Shown here piece by piece: positions 1 to 7,628 of a DNA stretch of 53,638 nt. Source of the stretch: Pseudomonadota bacterium. GTDB lineage: Bacteria > Pseudomonadota > Alphaproteobacteria > Acetobacterales > Acetobacteraceae. The notes under the pieces are model-generated. The model searched no databases. It saw nothing but the letters and a program-made list of their open reading frames with translations, and was not told the origin of the DNA. A program made the position numbers and the translations under genes. Position 1 is the stretch's first letter; the number at the start of each line of letters is the position of its first letter. The stretch is from NCBI GenBank assembly GCA_021805545.1, contig JAJZFB010000052.1, positions 1 to 53,638 on the forward strand, written 5' to 3'.

Positions 1-63
1 ATCCAAAAATGGTTCAAGCCAGCGCTCAAGCTCGTCGGTCCAGTCCAATCGCGGGGGCGCCAT
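1..63 (-). CDS. IS701-like transposase, N-terminal fragment (runs off the window)
   Basis: An ATG at 63 on the minus strand opens a frame reading MAPPRLDWTDELERWLEPFL and onward to the window edge. The DWTDELERWLEPFL stretch matches what I know of the N-termini of IS701-family DDE transposases. Only 21 residues are visible, so the catalytic triad and integrity cannot be judged. The upstream side (64-223) holds no other gene and ends in a palindromic block that could be the element's end. Family assignment is from memory of the motif. Confidence 0.6.
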   Translation of the reverse strand, partial: MAPPRLDWTDELERWLEPFLD

Positions 64-161
64 GGTCAGCCTCGTCAATGCCGACCACCCATGAATCAGT
101 CAAAAGCCGATTCGGGAATCCTAAAAAATAACAGAACTCAATAATATGCCAAAGTAGTGCT

Positions 162-223
162 AGAGCCGGATGATTTTAGACCGGATCACAACGTGATCCG
201 GCCTGAAATCTGAATCCGGCTCT
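162..223. repeat. 62-bp imperfect palindrome with nested inverted repeats
   Basis: The outer arms AGAGCCGGAT (162-171) and ATCCGGCTCT (214-223) are perfect inverted copies. Inside lie CGGATCAC (182-189) and GTGATCCG (193-200), also perfect, around a three-base loop. The intermediate parts ATTTTAG and TGAAAT are partly complementary. The whole can fold into one long cruciform or hairpin. It may be the terminal structure of the neighbouring insertion sequence, or a small palindromic mobile repeat of its own. Confidence 0.55.
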
Positions 224-269
224 CAATCAATGAAGGAGGGCGCGATTCAGACGTTCGGATCGCGCGCAA

Positions 270-296
270 AGCGAGCGCATCTCAAGCCAGCTCGCT
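270..296 (-). terminator. Terminator hairpin behind the Hint-domain gene
   Basis: AGCGAGC (270-276) and GCTCGCT (290-296) are perfect inverted arms with a 13-nt loop, immediately after the stop codon of the minus-strand gene. Read in the gene's direction the second arm is followed by a short T stretch. The position fits a transcription terminator, although the U tract is weak. Confidence 0.45.
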
Positions 297-2969
297 CTAG
301 AAAAGCCGGGGCAGCGCCGCGCCATCGGTCAGACGGCATACACGCAGGCTGTTGCTGGAAAAATCCCGGTCCGCGGTAAAAATGAAGTGGGCACGGCCTT
401 GGCTAATCCCCGCTGCCGCCAAATCTTCGCGGTACTGGCAGGCAAACGCCTCGCCAAGAACCTCGCCATCAGCCCAGACTTGAAGAATTTGCGGCAAATC
501 AGGCCAGGCCGCATCCTGCGCCCAGCCTTCCACATGGCGGCCTTCAATATGTTCAATAAACCCGCGCAAAGCGCCTGGATGAAAATAGCCTGCACGCGCC
601 GCCACGGCGCGTAAAACCACGGCCAGTTCCGGGCCTTGTTCTGGACGGGGGGCGCAGAGTTTTACGGTTTCGGGCTCTGTATGGCCAGGGTAGAGCTTGT
701 AAAAATCTGCCTGGTTATCAAAATTGGCGCGCAAGCCGGGTCCATCGGCAAAGCTCTCAGCCCAGACGCCTTCGGCGAGAATGCAATCATGCGTGGCGAA
801 CTCGATGAGATGGTAGGTCACGTCCCGCACCGGTTCAGGCTGGGTAATGGTCAATCCGTTGAGCAGGTGTTTGGCGAGAATGAGCCTGCCGTTGAGTAGA
901 ATGGAATGACCCGGGGAAATAAACAGGTCGCGCTTGGGCATATTGGGGTCAAGTGCATTGGCCATGATGCGGATGGGCGCGCGGGCGCGGGCGCCTTGCA
1001 GCGCCGCCGCGGTAAAGCTCTGACGGCCTATCCATTTTATGCGTTGCATACAGCCAAAATGCGTGGGCAGCACATCGCCTATGGCCAATTCCTCGATGGC
1101 GCGTTCTCCCTGGGCGGTGGTAATGCGCGTGCCCTGAACGTAACAGATGGCAATGCGCGTGCCCAAGGCATTGGGCGTGACAATAAGGCCGCTTGTGGCA
1201 ATGCTGATGGTGACGATGCTGGTGCCGTTGGACAGCTCCATCCCCACACCAGGCACATAAGCGGCGGCGCTAGCGGTGAAGTCCTCCAGCTCCAGCGTAT
1301 CGCCCTGTGTGAAGCCGGTTATGACTTCACCACCCGTAAGCTGGGGCAGGCCGCCCGCGAGCGTCCAATGACCGGCCGGACTGAAGGTAATGGCGCCGAA
1401 GCCGGAGAAGCTCGTGCCCATATCCAGCATGCCCGTGCCGCCGGCGAGATTAAGCGTGGCACCGCCATGGGCAGCTACCTTACCCTGGAAGCTGGCGCCG
1501 GGATCCGCCACCAGGGTTTGCGCCGCGGCGGCCATGTAAACGGCATAAGGGCCAGAAATTGTTCCGGCATTGGTGAGCACGCCGTTCCAGAGTTCCACCC
1601 CAACCGCGCTGGCCTGTATGAGGCCGGTATTTGCAATGAGGCCGGATTGTTCCAAAATGCCGGTGGCACCGGAAATGGTGCCCGCGTTGCTGAGCGTGCC
1701 CGCGCCGAGATCTGCGCCAATATGCTGCTGCGCGCCACCAGTGATATTGCCCGCATTCATAAGCAGGCCGGTATAGATGACAGCCCCCGCTGCCAAGCCG
1801 GGCGACCAGCTCCAGCTTGTGCCCGTCCCGCCGGACAAACTGCCCGAATTAACCAGGGTGCCGCCCTGCAGCCACGCGCCCGCCCCCCCAAACGTGCCGC
1901 TTCCACCCTGAATGGTACCACTATTCTGCGCGTAGGCGGTGGAAAGCAGCATCACCCCATTACCACCCTTGTAGGCGGCTCCGCCTGCAATCTCGCCGTT
2001 ATTATCAAGCGTGCCAGCATTGGCCGTCACGCCATTGCCGCCCGTAAGTGCGGCGCCCGTAGCAACGCCACCGGCGATGCTGCCTGTGTTGATGATGAAG
2101 CCCGCATTGAGTACGGCCCCTGTGCCCGCCGTACCGGCAGCGACCCCGGGAAAAGCGGGGATGCCGCCACCCAGCACAGTGCCGCCATTGCGCAACGTGC
2201 CATCCGCGAGAATAACACCAGCACCGGACGCATAGGTATATCCCGCAAAAGGGATGGCCAGTTTTAAGGACGCGCCACCAGAAACAAGACCAGTATTCTC
2301 AACCGTGCCCGTAGCCGCATAGATGCCGTTGAAGCCCGAAATTTGGCCATAATTGAAGATGGTGCCACCTGCCGTCAGGCTGACACCACCGGAATGGCCG
2401 TAAATGCGCGCGGTTTGGACCGTGCTTGCCCCATTCATCAGCACGCCGGCGCCCAGAACCACCCCCGCCCCTTGCCCGCCTTCTATGGTGCCAAGATTGG
2501 TAATGCTGCCAGCGCCGGAGATACGCACACCCTGATACGCCCCGCGCACCTGGCCAACACGGCCGTTAACGATGGTGCCACTGGAAAATACCACGCCAGA
2601 GGCACCATGCCATGTGCCCGATATGGTACCGCGATTGACGATATTGCCCATACCGGCAATACCCGCCCCGGTACGGCCTGTAACCTGCCCAGTATTTTGC
2701 AGGGTGATATAGCCCTGAATACCGGTAAGCCCGCCAACATACCCCTGATTGGCCAGATAAGCCGTACCAGATTGAAGGTATATGCCAGACGCCCCGCCGC
2801 TGATGATATTGCCCTGGTTGAACAGGCGCCAATGCGGTACCGCAGCATAGATGGCCGGGCCAGATGGAGGCTCAAGCGAGCCCGTGGCGGCAATGGTGAT
2901 TGCGGGCTGGCTCGTGCCACTGAGTGTGAGGCCGAGCGAGGACATAGTGGTGATGATGGTGCCGGACAT
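297..2969 (-). CDS. Large Gly-rich repeat protein with C-terminal Hint domain
   Basis: 890 residues. Roughly residues 1-600 are a long run of imperfect repeats of the kind N-x-G-x-I-x-G, rich in Gly, Ala, Asn and Thr, as in right-handed beta-helix surface proteins. From about 608 follows a Hint (hedgehog/intein) domain of the Hint_2 type, seen as CYVQGTRITTAQGER, then IGDVLPT, and SPGHSILLNGRLI with the conserved histidine, to about 745. The last 90 residues form a further domain of unknown role containing a GFIEHIEGRHVEGWA stretch. Proteins of this build are frequent in acetic-acid bacteria and are thought to be exported. The Hint part could cleave the chain autocatalytically, but that is inference. 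No classical signal peptide is evident. It stands alone as a single-gene unit. Confidence 0.75.
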   Translation of the reverse strand: MSGTIITTMSSLGLTLSGTSQPAITIAATGSLEPPSGPAIYAAVPHWRLFNQGNIISGGASGIYLQSGTAYLANQGYVGGLTGIQGYITLQNTGQVTGRTGAGIAGMGNIVNRGTISGTWHGASGVVFSSGTIVNGRVGQVRGAYQGVRISGAGSITNLGTIEGGQGAGVVLGAGVLMNGASTVQTARIYGHSGGVSLTAGGTIFNYGQISGFNGIYAATGTVENTGLVSGGASLKLAIPFAGYTYASGAGVILADGTLRNGGTVLGGGIPAFPGVAAGTAGTGAVLNAGFIINTGSIAGGVATGAALTGGNGVTANAGTLDNNGEIAGGAAYKGGNGVMLLSTAYAQNSGTIQGGSGTFGGAGAWLQGGTLVNSGSLSGGTGTSWSWSPGLAAGAVIYTGLLMNAGNITGGAQQHIGADLGAGTLSNAGTISGATGILEQSGLIANTGLIQASAVGVELWNGVLTNAGTISGPYAVYMAAAAQTLVADPGASFQGKVAAHGGATLNLAGGTGMLDMGTSFSGFGAITFSPAGHWTLAGGLPQLTGGEVITGFTQGDTLELEDFTASAAAYVPGVGMELSNGTSIVTISIATSGLIVTPNALGTRIAICYVQGTRITTAQGERAIEELAIGDVLPTHFGCMQRIKWIGRQSFTAAALQGARARAPIRIMANALDPNMPKRDLFISPGHSILLNGRLILAKHLLNGLTITQPEPVRDVTYHLIEFATHDCILAEGVWAESFADGPGLRANFDNQADFYKLYPGHTEPETVKLCAPRPEQGPELAVVLRAVAARAGYFHPGALRGFIEHIEGRHVEGWAQDAAWPDLPQILQVWADGEVLGEAFACQYREDLAAAGISQGRAHFIFTADRDFSSNSLRVCRLTDGAALPRLF

Positions 2970-3019
2970 ATGCCTGCATTGGCGGTCGTTAAGGGGTAAG
3001 TAAAACTACCAAAACGAGC

Positions 3020-3037
3020 ATATTGTTGCAATAATAT
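3020..3037. promoter_or_regulatory. AT-rich near-palindrome upstream of the Hint gene
   Basis: ATATTGTTGCAATAATAT is an inverted repeat with a central TTGCAA and a single mismatched pair. It lies about 50 bp upstream of the start at 2969, between that gene and pssA, where a promoter is expected. It may be an operator or part of an AT-rich promoter. No known regulator is identified. Confidence 0.3.
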
Positions 3038-3055
3038 TCAATCTAGGCGTGTTTT

Positions 3056-3877
3056 TCAGGGATCGACCGTCTCGGCTGCCGCACGCCGCTCCTCGGCTTG
3101 GCGCGCAAGTTTGTGGTAACTGCGGAGCGAGAAAGGCAGCATGACGACATAGGCGATAACGATGAGCGCACCGGCGAGAAACGGATCGGCGAAGATAAGC
3201 GCGGCGAACACGACGACACCCAGCAAAAGCGGCAAAATTCCGGCTGTGGGAATCTTGAAGTTCTTGAAGCTCCAGACTGGCAGGGTTGAAACGCAGAGCA
3301 GCCCAGTTACAACCAGGACGGCGCCTGAAAACAGCGGATAGGCCACCAAGTTACATAACCAAACAGCGTGAATGTCCTGGGCCTCCAGCCCCACGAAAAG
3401 CGGAAACAGAGCCAAGGCCGCGCCAGCCGGAGCCGGTACGCCAGTAAAGAAATTATAGGCGAAGGCCGCTTTGGGCGCACTGTCCAGCGCCGCGTTGAAA
3501 CGTGCCAGGCGCAACGCCATGGCCGAGGCGAAAATGAGCGGCGGCAAGAAACCAATGCCACCCCAGGGCGCAAGCGACCACATGTAAATGATGAGCGCCG
3601 GAGCAACGCCAAAGCAGAGAAAATCGGAGAGCGAGTCGAATTCCGCGCCGAAACGCGATGTGGCCTTGAGAATGCGCGCGATGCGGCCATCGAGCCCGTC
3701 TATGACCATCGATGCGGCCAAGGCAAAAACCGCCGTGCTGAATTTGCCATCCATGGCAAAACGGATGGATGACAGCCCAATGCAGAGGCCTAGCAGCGTC
3801 ATCAGGTTGGGCAGCATGCGGTTGAAGCTTTGCCCGGAAAAGCGCTGGCGGCGCGGCAGGCGGCGGCGCGGTGTCAT
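3056..3877 (-). CDS. pssA: CDP-diacylglycerol--serine O-phosphatidyltransferase
   Basis: 273-residue integral membrane enzyme that joins CDP-diacylglycerol and L-serine to make phosphatidylserine, the precursor of phosphatidylethanolamine. The CDP-alcohol phosphotransferase signature DGxxARx8GxxxDxxxD is complete at D63, G64, A67, R68, G77, D81 and D85. Several hydrophobic helices follow. Its ATG overlaps the TGA of psd by the ATGA arrangement (3874-3877), so the two consecutive pathway enzymes are translationally coupled, with psd first. Length fits the type II family found in alphaproteobacteria. Confidence 0.93.
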   Translation of the reverse strand: MTPRRRLPRRQRFSGQSFNRMLPNLMTLLGLCIGLSSIRFAMDGKFSTAVFALAASMVIDGLDGRIARILKATSRFGAEFDSLSDFLCFGVAPALIIYMWSLAPWGGIGFLPPLIFASAMALRLARFNAALDSAPKAAFAYNFFTGVPAPAGAALALFPLFVGLEAQDIHAVWLCNLVAYPLFSGAVLVVTGLLCVSTLPVWSFKNFKIPTAGILPLLLGVVVFAALIFADPFLAGALIVIAYVVMLPFSLRSYHKLARQAEERRAAAETVDP

Positions 3878-4551
3878 GCGGCGCCGGGCAGCTCGGCGAT
3901 CACGGTCTCGCCGCCGATCATGCGCTGGCCCACTGCGATGAGCGGCGCGCAGCCCTCTGGCAGGTACAAATCGGTCCGGCTGCCGAAGCGGATGATGCCG
4001 AAGCGCTCGCCCGCGGCCAGGGTCTGGCCTTCCCGCGCCTCACACAAAATACGGCGGGCGATAAGCCCGGCGATTTGCACCACCACCACGTCCTCACCCG
4101 TGGGCAGGCGCAGCAACAGCGCGTTGCGCTCATTGTCATCGCTCGCTTTATCCTCGGCGGCGCTGAGGAACAGGCCGGGATGATAGGCGATTTTCTCCAC
4201 CGTACCGGCAATGGGGGCGCGGTTTACATGCACGTCCAGCACCGAAAGAAAAATGGCGACGCGGGTGCGCGGGGCGGAGGTCAGGCCAAGCTCGGCGGGC
4301 GGCACGGCTTGCTCAATGCTAACCACCAAGCCATCGGCCGGGGCCACGAATACATTGGCGCGCGGCGGCAGAATGCGGTCCGGGTCGCGGAAAAAATAAA
4401 GGCAGAACAATGTGAACAGCACACCGACCCAGGCCAGCGGCTGCCACACGAACAGGCCCAGCACAGCCACGGCAAGGCCGCCGGCAATGAATGGATAGCC
4501 AGCCTTGTGCGGCGGGCTGAGCACCGATTTTACACTCTCGACAATATCCAT
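3874..4551 (-). CDS. psd: Phosphatidylserine decarboxylase (short, archaeal-type)
   Basis: 225 residues. Converts phosphatidylserine to phosphatidylethanolamine using a pyruvoyl group made by self-cleavage. The cleavage motif appears as IIRFGSRTDLYLP, with the scissile bond expected between G190 and S191. Two hydrophobic segments near residues 19-53 anchor it to the inner membrane, followed by the FRDPDR motif typical of the family. The short length is the alphaproteobacterial form. It is the upstream partner of pssA in a two-gene operon, and a LysM gene ends 14 bp upstream of its start. Confidence 0.92.
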   Translation of the reverse strand: MDIVESVKSVLSPPHKAGYPFIAGGLAVAVLGLFVWQPLAWVGVLFTLFCLYFFRDPDRILPPRANVFVAPADGLVVSIEQAVPPAELGLTSAPRTRVAIFLSVLDVHVNRAPIAGTVEKIAYHPGLFLSAAEDKASDDNERNALLLRLPTGEDVVVVQIAGLIARRILCEAREGQTLAAGERFGIIRFGSRTDLYLPEGCAPLIAVGQRMIGGETVIAELPGAA

Positions 4552-4565
4552 ATGGTCATTTGGCC

Positions 4566-5525
4566 TTATTTGCGCGGCAGAACAAAATTCTGCCCTGGGA
4601 ATATCAGGTTCGGGTTATGAATCTGGCCGGCATTGGCGGCATAAATGAGGGTGTATCTGGTGCCCTCGCCGTAGATATGCTTGGCGATGATCCAGAGGCA
4701 ATCGCCCGGGGCGATGATGATGTGGCCCTCGGCCAGGGCGTTTTTCAGAGTCTCTGGGGCAAAGGGGGCGGTAACCACGGGCAGTTGCGTGCCGTTGCTG
4801 GTGGTGGCATCGAGCACAAGCATACCGCGGCCAGACGGGGTGAGCGCGGTAATATGCCAGCGCCCTTTGGCGTCGGCTACCGCGCTACCAATAAGCTGGT
4901 TGCCAAGACTGAGGTTAACCTTGGCGCCCGCCGGCGAAGTGCCTGAGAAAATAGCGTGGCCGGATGTATCGTAATCCACCGCGCCAAGGGCCAGCTCTCC
5001 GGGATGCGGCCCCTGGCCAGACAAGAGTGAACTGCCATTGGCGCCAGAAAGCACGGTAAGCGCCTGCCCGCCATTGCCGGGAAGATTTATGGACGCATCC
5101 TCGGTACTGGCCAGCATCGTGCCGTCAGGCAGTTTTTCCGACATGGTGATGGTGTGCGCGCCCGGCTTGAGCGGTTTGGCGGGGAGCAGGACAAAGGCCC
5201 CCTGCGCATCCGCCGTCACGGTGCCGAGTATGGCGCCATTATCCTTAATGGTAACCACGGCCCCTGGCACGGCACGGCCGGCCAGAACGGCATTGCCCTG
5301 CGAATCTACACGAACGACGTCGAATTCTGGCCCCGCCGGGGCTTGCTGGCTGGCGGCCGCCGGCACTTGCACCGCGCGGGGCACGGGCGCGCGCTTATGG
5401 TGGAGGTAAAGCATAGTGCCCAGATCCACCAGAACCAAACCCGCCAGCACCAGCAAAGCGATTAACTCTACCCTGCGGCGCGGTGGGGTGGGGGACTCAC
5501 CCGAATTGTCCTGTTTGCTTGCCAT
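4566..5525 (-). CDS. Membrane-anchored LysM-domain protein
   Basis: 319 residues from the ATG at 5525. A longer frame to 5651 would run into the divergent LOG gene, and the shorter start gives a normal N-terminus. One transmembrane helix (about residues 19-42) precedes a Pro/Ala-rich linker. The middle contains two stretches resembling small Ig-like extracellular folds (VLAGRAVPGAVVTIKDNG and FSGTSPAGAKVNLSLG). A LysM peptidoglycan-binding domain closes the protein (about 265-318: IAPGDCLWIIAKHIYGEG to NLIFPGQNFVLP). Same-strand gap to psd is 14 bp, so it may head the psd-pssA operon. Role: envelope protein binding the cell wall; the exact function is unknown. Confidence 0.8.
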   Translation of the reverse strand: MASKQDNSGESPTPPRRRVELIALLVLAGLVLVDLGTMLYLHHKRAPVPRAVQVPAAASQQAPAGPEFDVVRVDSQGNAVLAGRAVPGAVVTIKDNGAILGTVTADAQGAFVLLPAKPLKPGAHTITMSEKLPDGTMLASTEDASINLPGNGGQALTVLSGANGSSLLSGQGPHPGELALGAVDYDTSGHAIFSGTSPAGAKVNLSLGNQLIGSAVADAKGRWHITALTPSGRGMLVLDATTSNGTQLPVVTAPFAPETLKNALAEGHIIIAPGDCLWIIAKHIYGEGTRYTLIYAANAGQIHNPNLIFPGQNFVLPRK

Positions 5526-5578
5526 GTCGCCCCTAGCCTGCCACGAACGGGGCGGAACTGGAAGCGAGGCAAGACTAT

Positions 5579-6139
5579 ATGAACCGTTTTTCCGTAACCG
5601 TGTTTTGCGGTTCTTCCCCCGGCAAAGACCCGGCCTATGCGGAAGCCGCAAAAACCCTGGGCCAAGGGCTGGGTGAAAACGGCATGCGGCTTGTTTTTGG
5701 CGGCGGCAATGTGGGGCTTATGGGCATAACAGCGGCGGCAACGCTGGGCGCTGGCGGCGAGGTTACCGGCATTATCCCCGATTTTTTGCGGCGGCGTGAG
5801 GTGGAGTTTCATGGGCTGACGGAGCTTATCGTCACCGACTCGATGCATACGCGCAAGCGGCGGCTATTCGCGCTGGGCGATGCGTTCATCGTCATGCCTG
5901 GCGGATTAGGAACTTTTGATGAAACTATTGAAATTCTGACCTGGAAGCAGCTCGGCCAGCATGAGAAGCCGATCATCCTGGTGGATATTCTTGGCTGGGC
6001 GCAGCCTTTTGTGACAATGGTGGAGCAGATTATCGCCTATGGCTTTGCGCGCGATACCGTCCGCGGCTTGTTCGAAGTTGTGCCGGACGCGCCAGCGGCA
6101 CTGGCACGGCTACAAGAGTTGCGCCTCCTCAGCGCTTGA
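5579..6139 (+). CDS. LOG-family (TIGR00730) nucleotide 5'-monophosphate phosphoribohydrolase
   Basis: 186 residues with a Rossmann-like fold. The signature PGGLGTFDE (residues 107-115) and the upstream SMHTRKR stretch supply the conserved catalytic Glu and Arg of the LOG family, which removes ribose phosphate from adenine-type nucleotides and in some organisms activates cytokinin ribotides. The ATG at 5579 is divergent from the LysM gene, with 53 bp between the starts. The last 11 bases overlap the end of the convergent flbT. Physiological substrate in this organism is unknown. Confidence 0.85.
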   Translation: MNRFSVTVFCGSSPGKDPAYAEAAKTLGQGLGENGMRLVFGGGNVGLMGITAAATLGAGGEVTGIIPDFLRRREVEFHGLTELIVTDSMHTRKRRLFALGDAFIVMPGGLGTFDETIEILTWKQLGQHEKPIILVDILGWAQPFVTMVEQIIAYGFARDTVRGLFEVVPDAPAALARLQELRLLSA

Positions 6140-6521
6140 TGGCGGCAAAATCCTCAGCGCGAATCATCTGCCGGGCCAGCTTCAGCGCCTCGAACCCCGC
6201 CTCTTCGGCGCTGGCGGCAAGCAGCGCATCCCATCCCTGGCTGCTCTCTGGCGCAGTTTCATCCCGCAAGGCCTGGATCAGCATGTGGGCATGGGCCAGG
6301 GCGGCCGGACGCTCTGATTCGGCACCAATATAGGCTTGTTGTAGCGCATAATAGGCCTTGCGGGCGGGAGTCGTGCTCTCTTCCGCGCGCATGATCTGCT
6401 TACCGAACAGGAAGCGCGCCTGCGTGTTCAATTCCAGCCTTGTTCGCGTCTTGAAGCGGATGAACGCGCCGTTCAAGATCATCGACTCCCCTTGTTTGAG
6501 CTCCAGAATCAATGCCGACAT
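6129..6521 (-). CDS. flbT: FlbT family protein (flagellin translation regulator)
   Basis: 130 residues from the ATG at 6519-6521. A longer frame extending to 7076 is only the shadow of the acetyltransferase gene. The sequence LKQGESMILNGAFIRFKTRT and TPARKAYYALQQAYIG matches the FlbT family, which in Caulobacter binds flagellin mRNA and promotes its decay until the hook is built. No other flagellar gene (flaF, flagellin) is visible here, so it is isolated. Its ribosome-binding region lies next to a perfect 8-bp hairpin. The 3' end overlaps the convergent LOG gene by 11 bp. Confidence 0.75.
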   Translation of the reverse strand: MSALILELKQGESMILNGAFIRFKTRTRLELNTQARFLFGKQIMRAEESTTPARKAYYALQQAYIGAESERPAALAHAHMLIQALRDETAPESSQGWDALLAASAEEAGFEALKLARQMIRAEDFAAIKR

Positions 6522-6526
6522 GTCAC

Positions 6527-6550
6527 CTAAGTCCAATTCAGAGGACTTAG
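6527..6550 (-). promoter_or_regulatory. Hairpin covering the flbT ribosome-binding region
   Basis: CTAAGTCC (6527-6534) and GGACTTAG (6543-6550) are perfect inverted arms with an 8-nt loop. On the coding strand the second arm runs straight into GGTGAC and the flbT start at 6521, so the stem overlaps the likely Shine-Dalgarno bases. It could limit flbT translation or end transcription from tacT. Confidence 0.45.
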
Positions 6551-6567
6551 CCTGGCACAGGCTGCTT

Positions 6568-6590
6568 AACGGGCAATGAAATCGCCCGTT
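6568..6590 (-). terminator. Hairpin just behind tacT
   Basis: AACGGGC (6568-6574) and GCCCGTT (6584-6590) form a perfect 7-bp stem directly after the tacT stop codon. There is no T run behind it, so it may act as a weak or factor-assisted terminator between tacT and flbT. Confidence 0.4.
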
Positions 6591-6591
6591 C

Positions 6592-7083
6592 TCAGGAGGC
6601 TTCCCGGTTTGGGGCTGTCTGCAGCACGCGGAAAGCACGGTTGGGCTGGTCCAGTAAGACCTGAAAGCCGGCATGTTCCAGAAAATGCCGGGCAGTCTCG
6701 TTGGGGATTTCAGCAATAACGGCCATGGGCCGGACAGGAGAGGCACGCAGGCGGTTAAGGGCGTCAGCCAGCAGGACAGCGGCGTGGCCCTGGCCGCGAT
6801 GGCGCTTATCAACCGCGAGGCGCGTGAGCCGCGCCGCTGTGAGCACAGGGTAACGCGAGACCAGACGCTGCGGGCCACCCAGTAAGTCTGGCAGCAGCAC
6901 GGCGGCGGCGGAAAGTGCATAATAGCCCGCCAGTTTACCTTCTGGCAGCACGCCCGCGAAAATAGCGGCCAGGCTCTTGGCCGCATCACGCCCGGCCTGG
7001 GCACGGAAGTATTTGTCGAATGAAGGAACACCGCAGCGAAAACCGCCACGCTCATGCGCTTGGGTGAGAGGTTCAATCCTCAT
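6592..7083 (-). CDS. tacT: GNAT acetyltransferase toxin, TacT-like
   Basis: 163 residues. The opening FRCGVPSFDKYF stretch, the GYYALSAAAV strand and RLAVDKRHRGQGHA (acetyl-CoA loop) are hallmarks of the TacT/AtaT GNAT toxins, which acetylate aminoacyl-tRNA and block translation. It overlaps the 3' end of a DUF1778 antitoxin gene by 11 bp, the classical antitoxin-first order. Odd point: where family members carry FYxxxGF with the catalytic tyrosine, this protein reads FLEHAGF (residues 134-140), so Leu135 replaces the tyrosine. It may be inactive or use another residue. Identity as a family member is firm; activity is uncertain. Confidence 0.8.
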   Translation of the reverse strand: MRIEPLTQAHERGGFRCGVPSFDKYFRAQAGRDAAKSLAAIFAGVLPEGKLAGYYALSAAAVLLPDLLGGPQRLVSRYPVLTAARLTRLAVDKRHRGQGHAAVLLADALNRLRASPVRPMAVIAEIPNETARHFLEHAGFQVLLDQPNRAFRVLQTAPNREAS

Positions 7084-7342
7084 CGCGGCCCGCTTGCGCC
7101 TTGCGCCCTACCAGAGCCTGCACAAAAGACCGCCCGTCGCGCACCGAGAGCGTAAGGCGCTGATGCTCATCTATGGCCTTAGCCGCTGCCTCCTGCACGG
7201 AACTCAGCACGAAATCGGTCACCGACCGCCCTTGCAATGCCGCGGCGTGTTCAATAAGCGCCTTCTGACCGGCCGTAACACGGGCTTCCAGCCGTTCCGC
7301 GCGCAGTCTGACCGGGGCCGGTTTCGCCACGTAGTCCGCCAT
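7073..7342 (-). CDS. tacA: DUF1778 antitoxin, TacA-like
   Basis: 89 residues from the ATG at 7342, which has GGAGG five bases upstream. A GTG 12 bases further up would put the Shine-Dalgarno inside the gene. The N-terminal half (PVRLRAERLEARVTAGQKALIEHAAALQG) is a ribbon-helix-helix DNA-binding domain of the DUF1778 type, and the C-terminal tail is the part that would wrap the toxin. It should bind its own promoter and neutralise TacT. It overlaps tacT by 11 bp, giving coupled translation. Confidence 0.85.
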   Translation of the reverse strand: MADYVAKPAPVRLRAERLEARVTAGQKALIEHAAALQGRSVTDFVLSSVQEAAAKAIDEHQRLTLSVRDGRSFVQALVGRKAQAGRDED

Positions 7343-7358
7343 ACCTACCTCCACTTGT

Positions 7359-7372
7359 TAATAATTCTATTA
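7359..7372. promoter_or_regulatory. Candidate operator of the tacA-tacT operon
   Basis: TAATA (7359-7363) and TATTA (7368-7372) are inverted copies four bases apart, 17 bp upstream of the tacA start codon. Ribbon-helix-helix antitoxins commonly bind such short palindromes in their own promoter. This is inferred from position and symmetry only. Confidence 0.4.
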
Positions 7373-7397
7373 CTCACAAGCAGAAGTTGCAATATCG

Positions 7398-7628
7398 CTA
7401 CGAGGCAAAATTATCGCGGCGTTCCAGCAGAGAAGCGAGCCAGTTGCGGGATTTTGACAGGGCTGAACGCGGCTGTGGCTGTTTGGCCAAGGCCATGGCC
7501 AGCTTGGTTACATGATAGGCCGCCTCCGGGTTGCGCTTGAAAAAGGCCCGGATGATCGCATCCGCCTCAACATCAACCGCTTCCTGCGCACCGCTCATGG
7601 CGCGGCCCAGAAAAGAGAGAATCGACAT
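7398..7628 (-). CDS. Small hypothetical protein, DUF2076-like fragment
   Basis: 76 residues from the ATG at 7628. A GTG six codons upstream lacks a ribosome-binding site. The segment EADAIIRAFFKRNPEAAYHVTKLAMALAK resembles the core of DUF2076 proteins, in which a helix is followed by P-x-A-x-Y-x-V/L-x-Q, but the protein is much shorter than that family. No signal peptide or membrane segment. Function unknown. It sits upstream of the toxin-antitoxin pair on the same strand, 55 bp before the tacA start. Confidence 0.55.
   Translation of the reverse strand: MSILSFLGRAMSGAQEAVDVEADAIIRAFFKRNPEAAYHVTKLAMALAKQPQPRSALSKSRNWLASLLERRDNFAS

Larger units (their letters stand above)
1..223 (-). mobile_element. 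Probable end of an insertion sequence
   Basis: This stretch contains the transposase start and about 160 bp of non-coding leader, finishing in the sequence ATCCGGCTCT (214-223), which is repeated inverted at 162-171. Insertion sequences normally end in such inverted repeats, so the outer boundary may be near 223. No target duplication can be proved because the other end lies outside the window. The right boundary is inferred. Confidence 0.35.

Noticed and set aside
906-2267. 453-codon open frame antisense to the Hint-domain gene
   Set aside because: It mirrors the Gly/Ala/Asn-rich repeats on the other strand, matches no family, and has the composition of a GC-rich shadow frame.
5526-5651. 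Longer start for the LysM protein
   Set aside because: The added 42 residues overlap the divergent LOG gene and precede what is clearly a normal membrane-anchor N-terminus.
6522-7076. N-terminal extension of the flbT frame
   Set aside because: This part runs through the tacT gene in another frame; FlbT homology begins only at the ATG at 6521.
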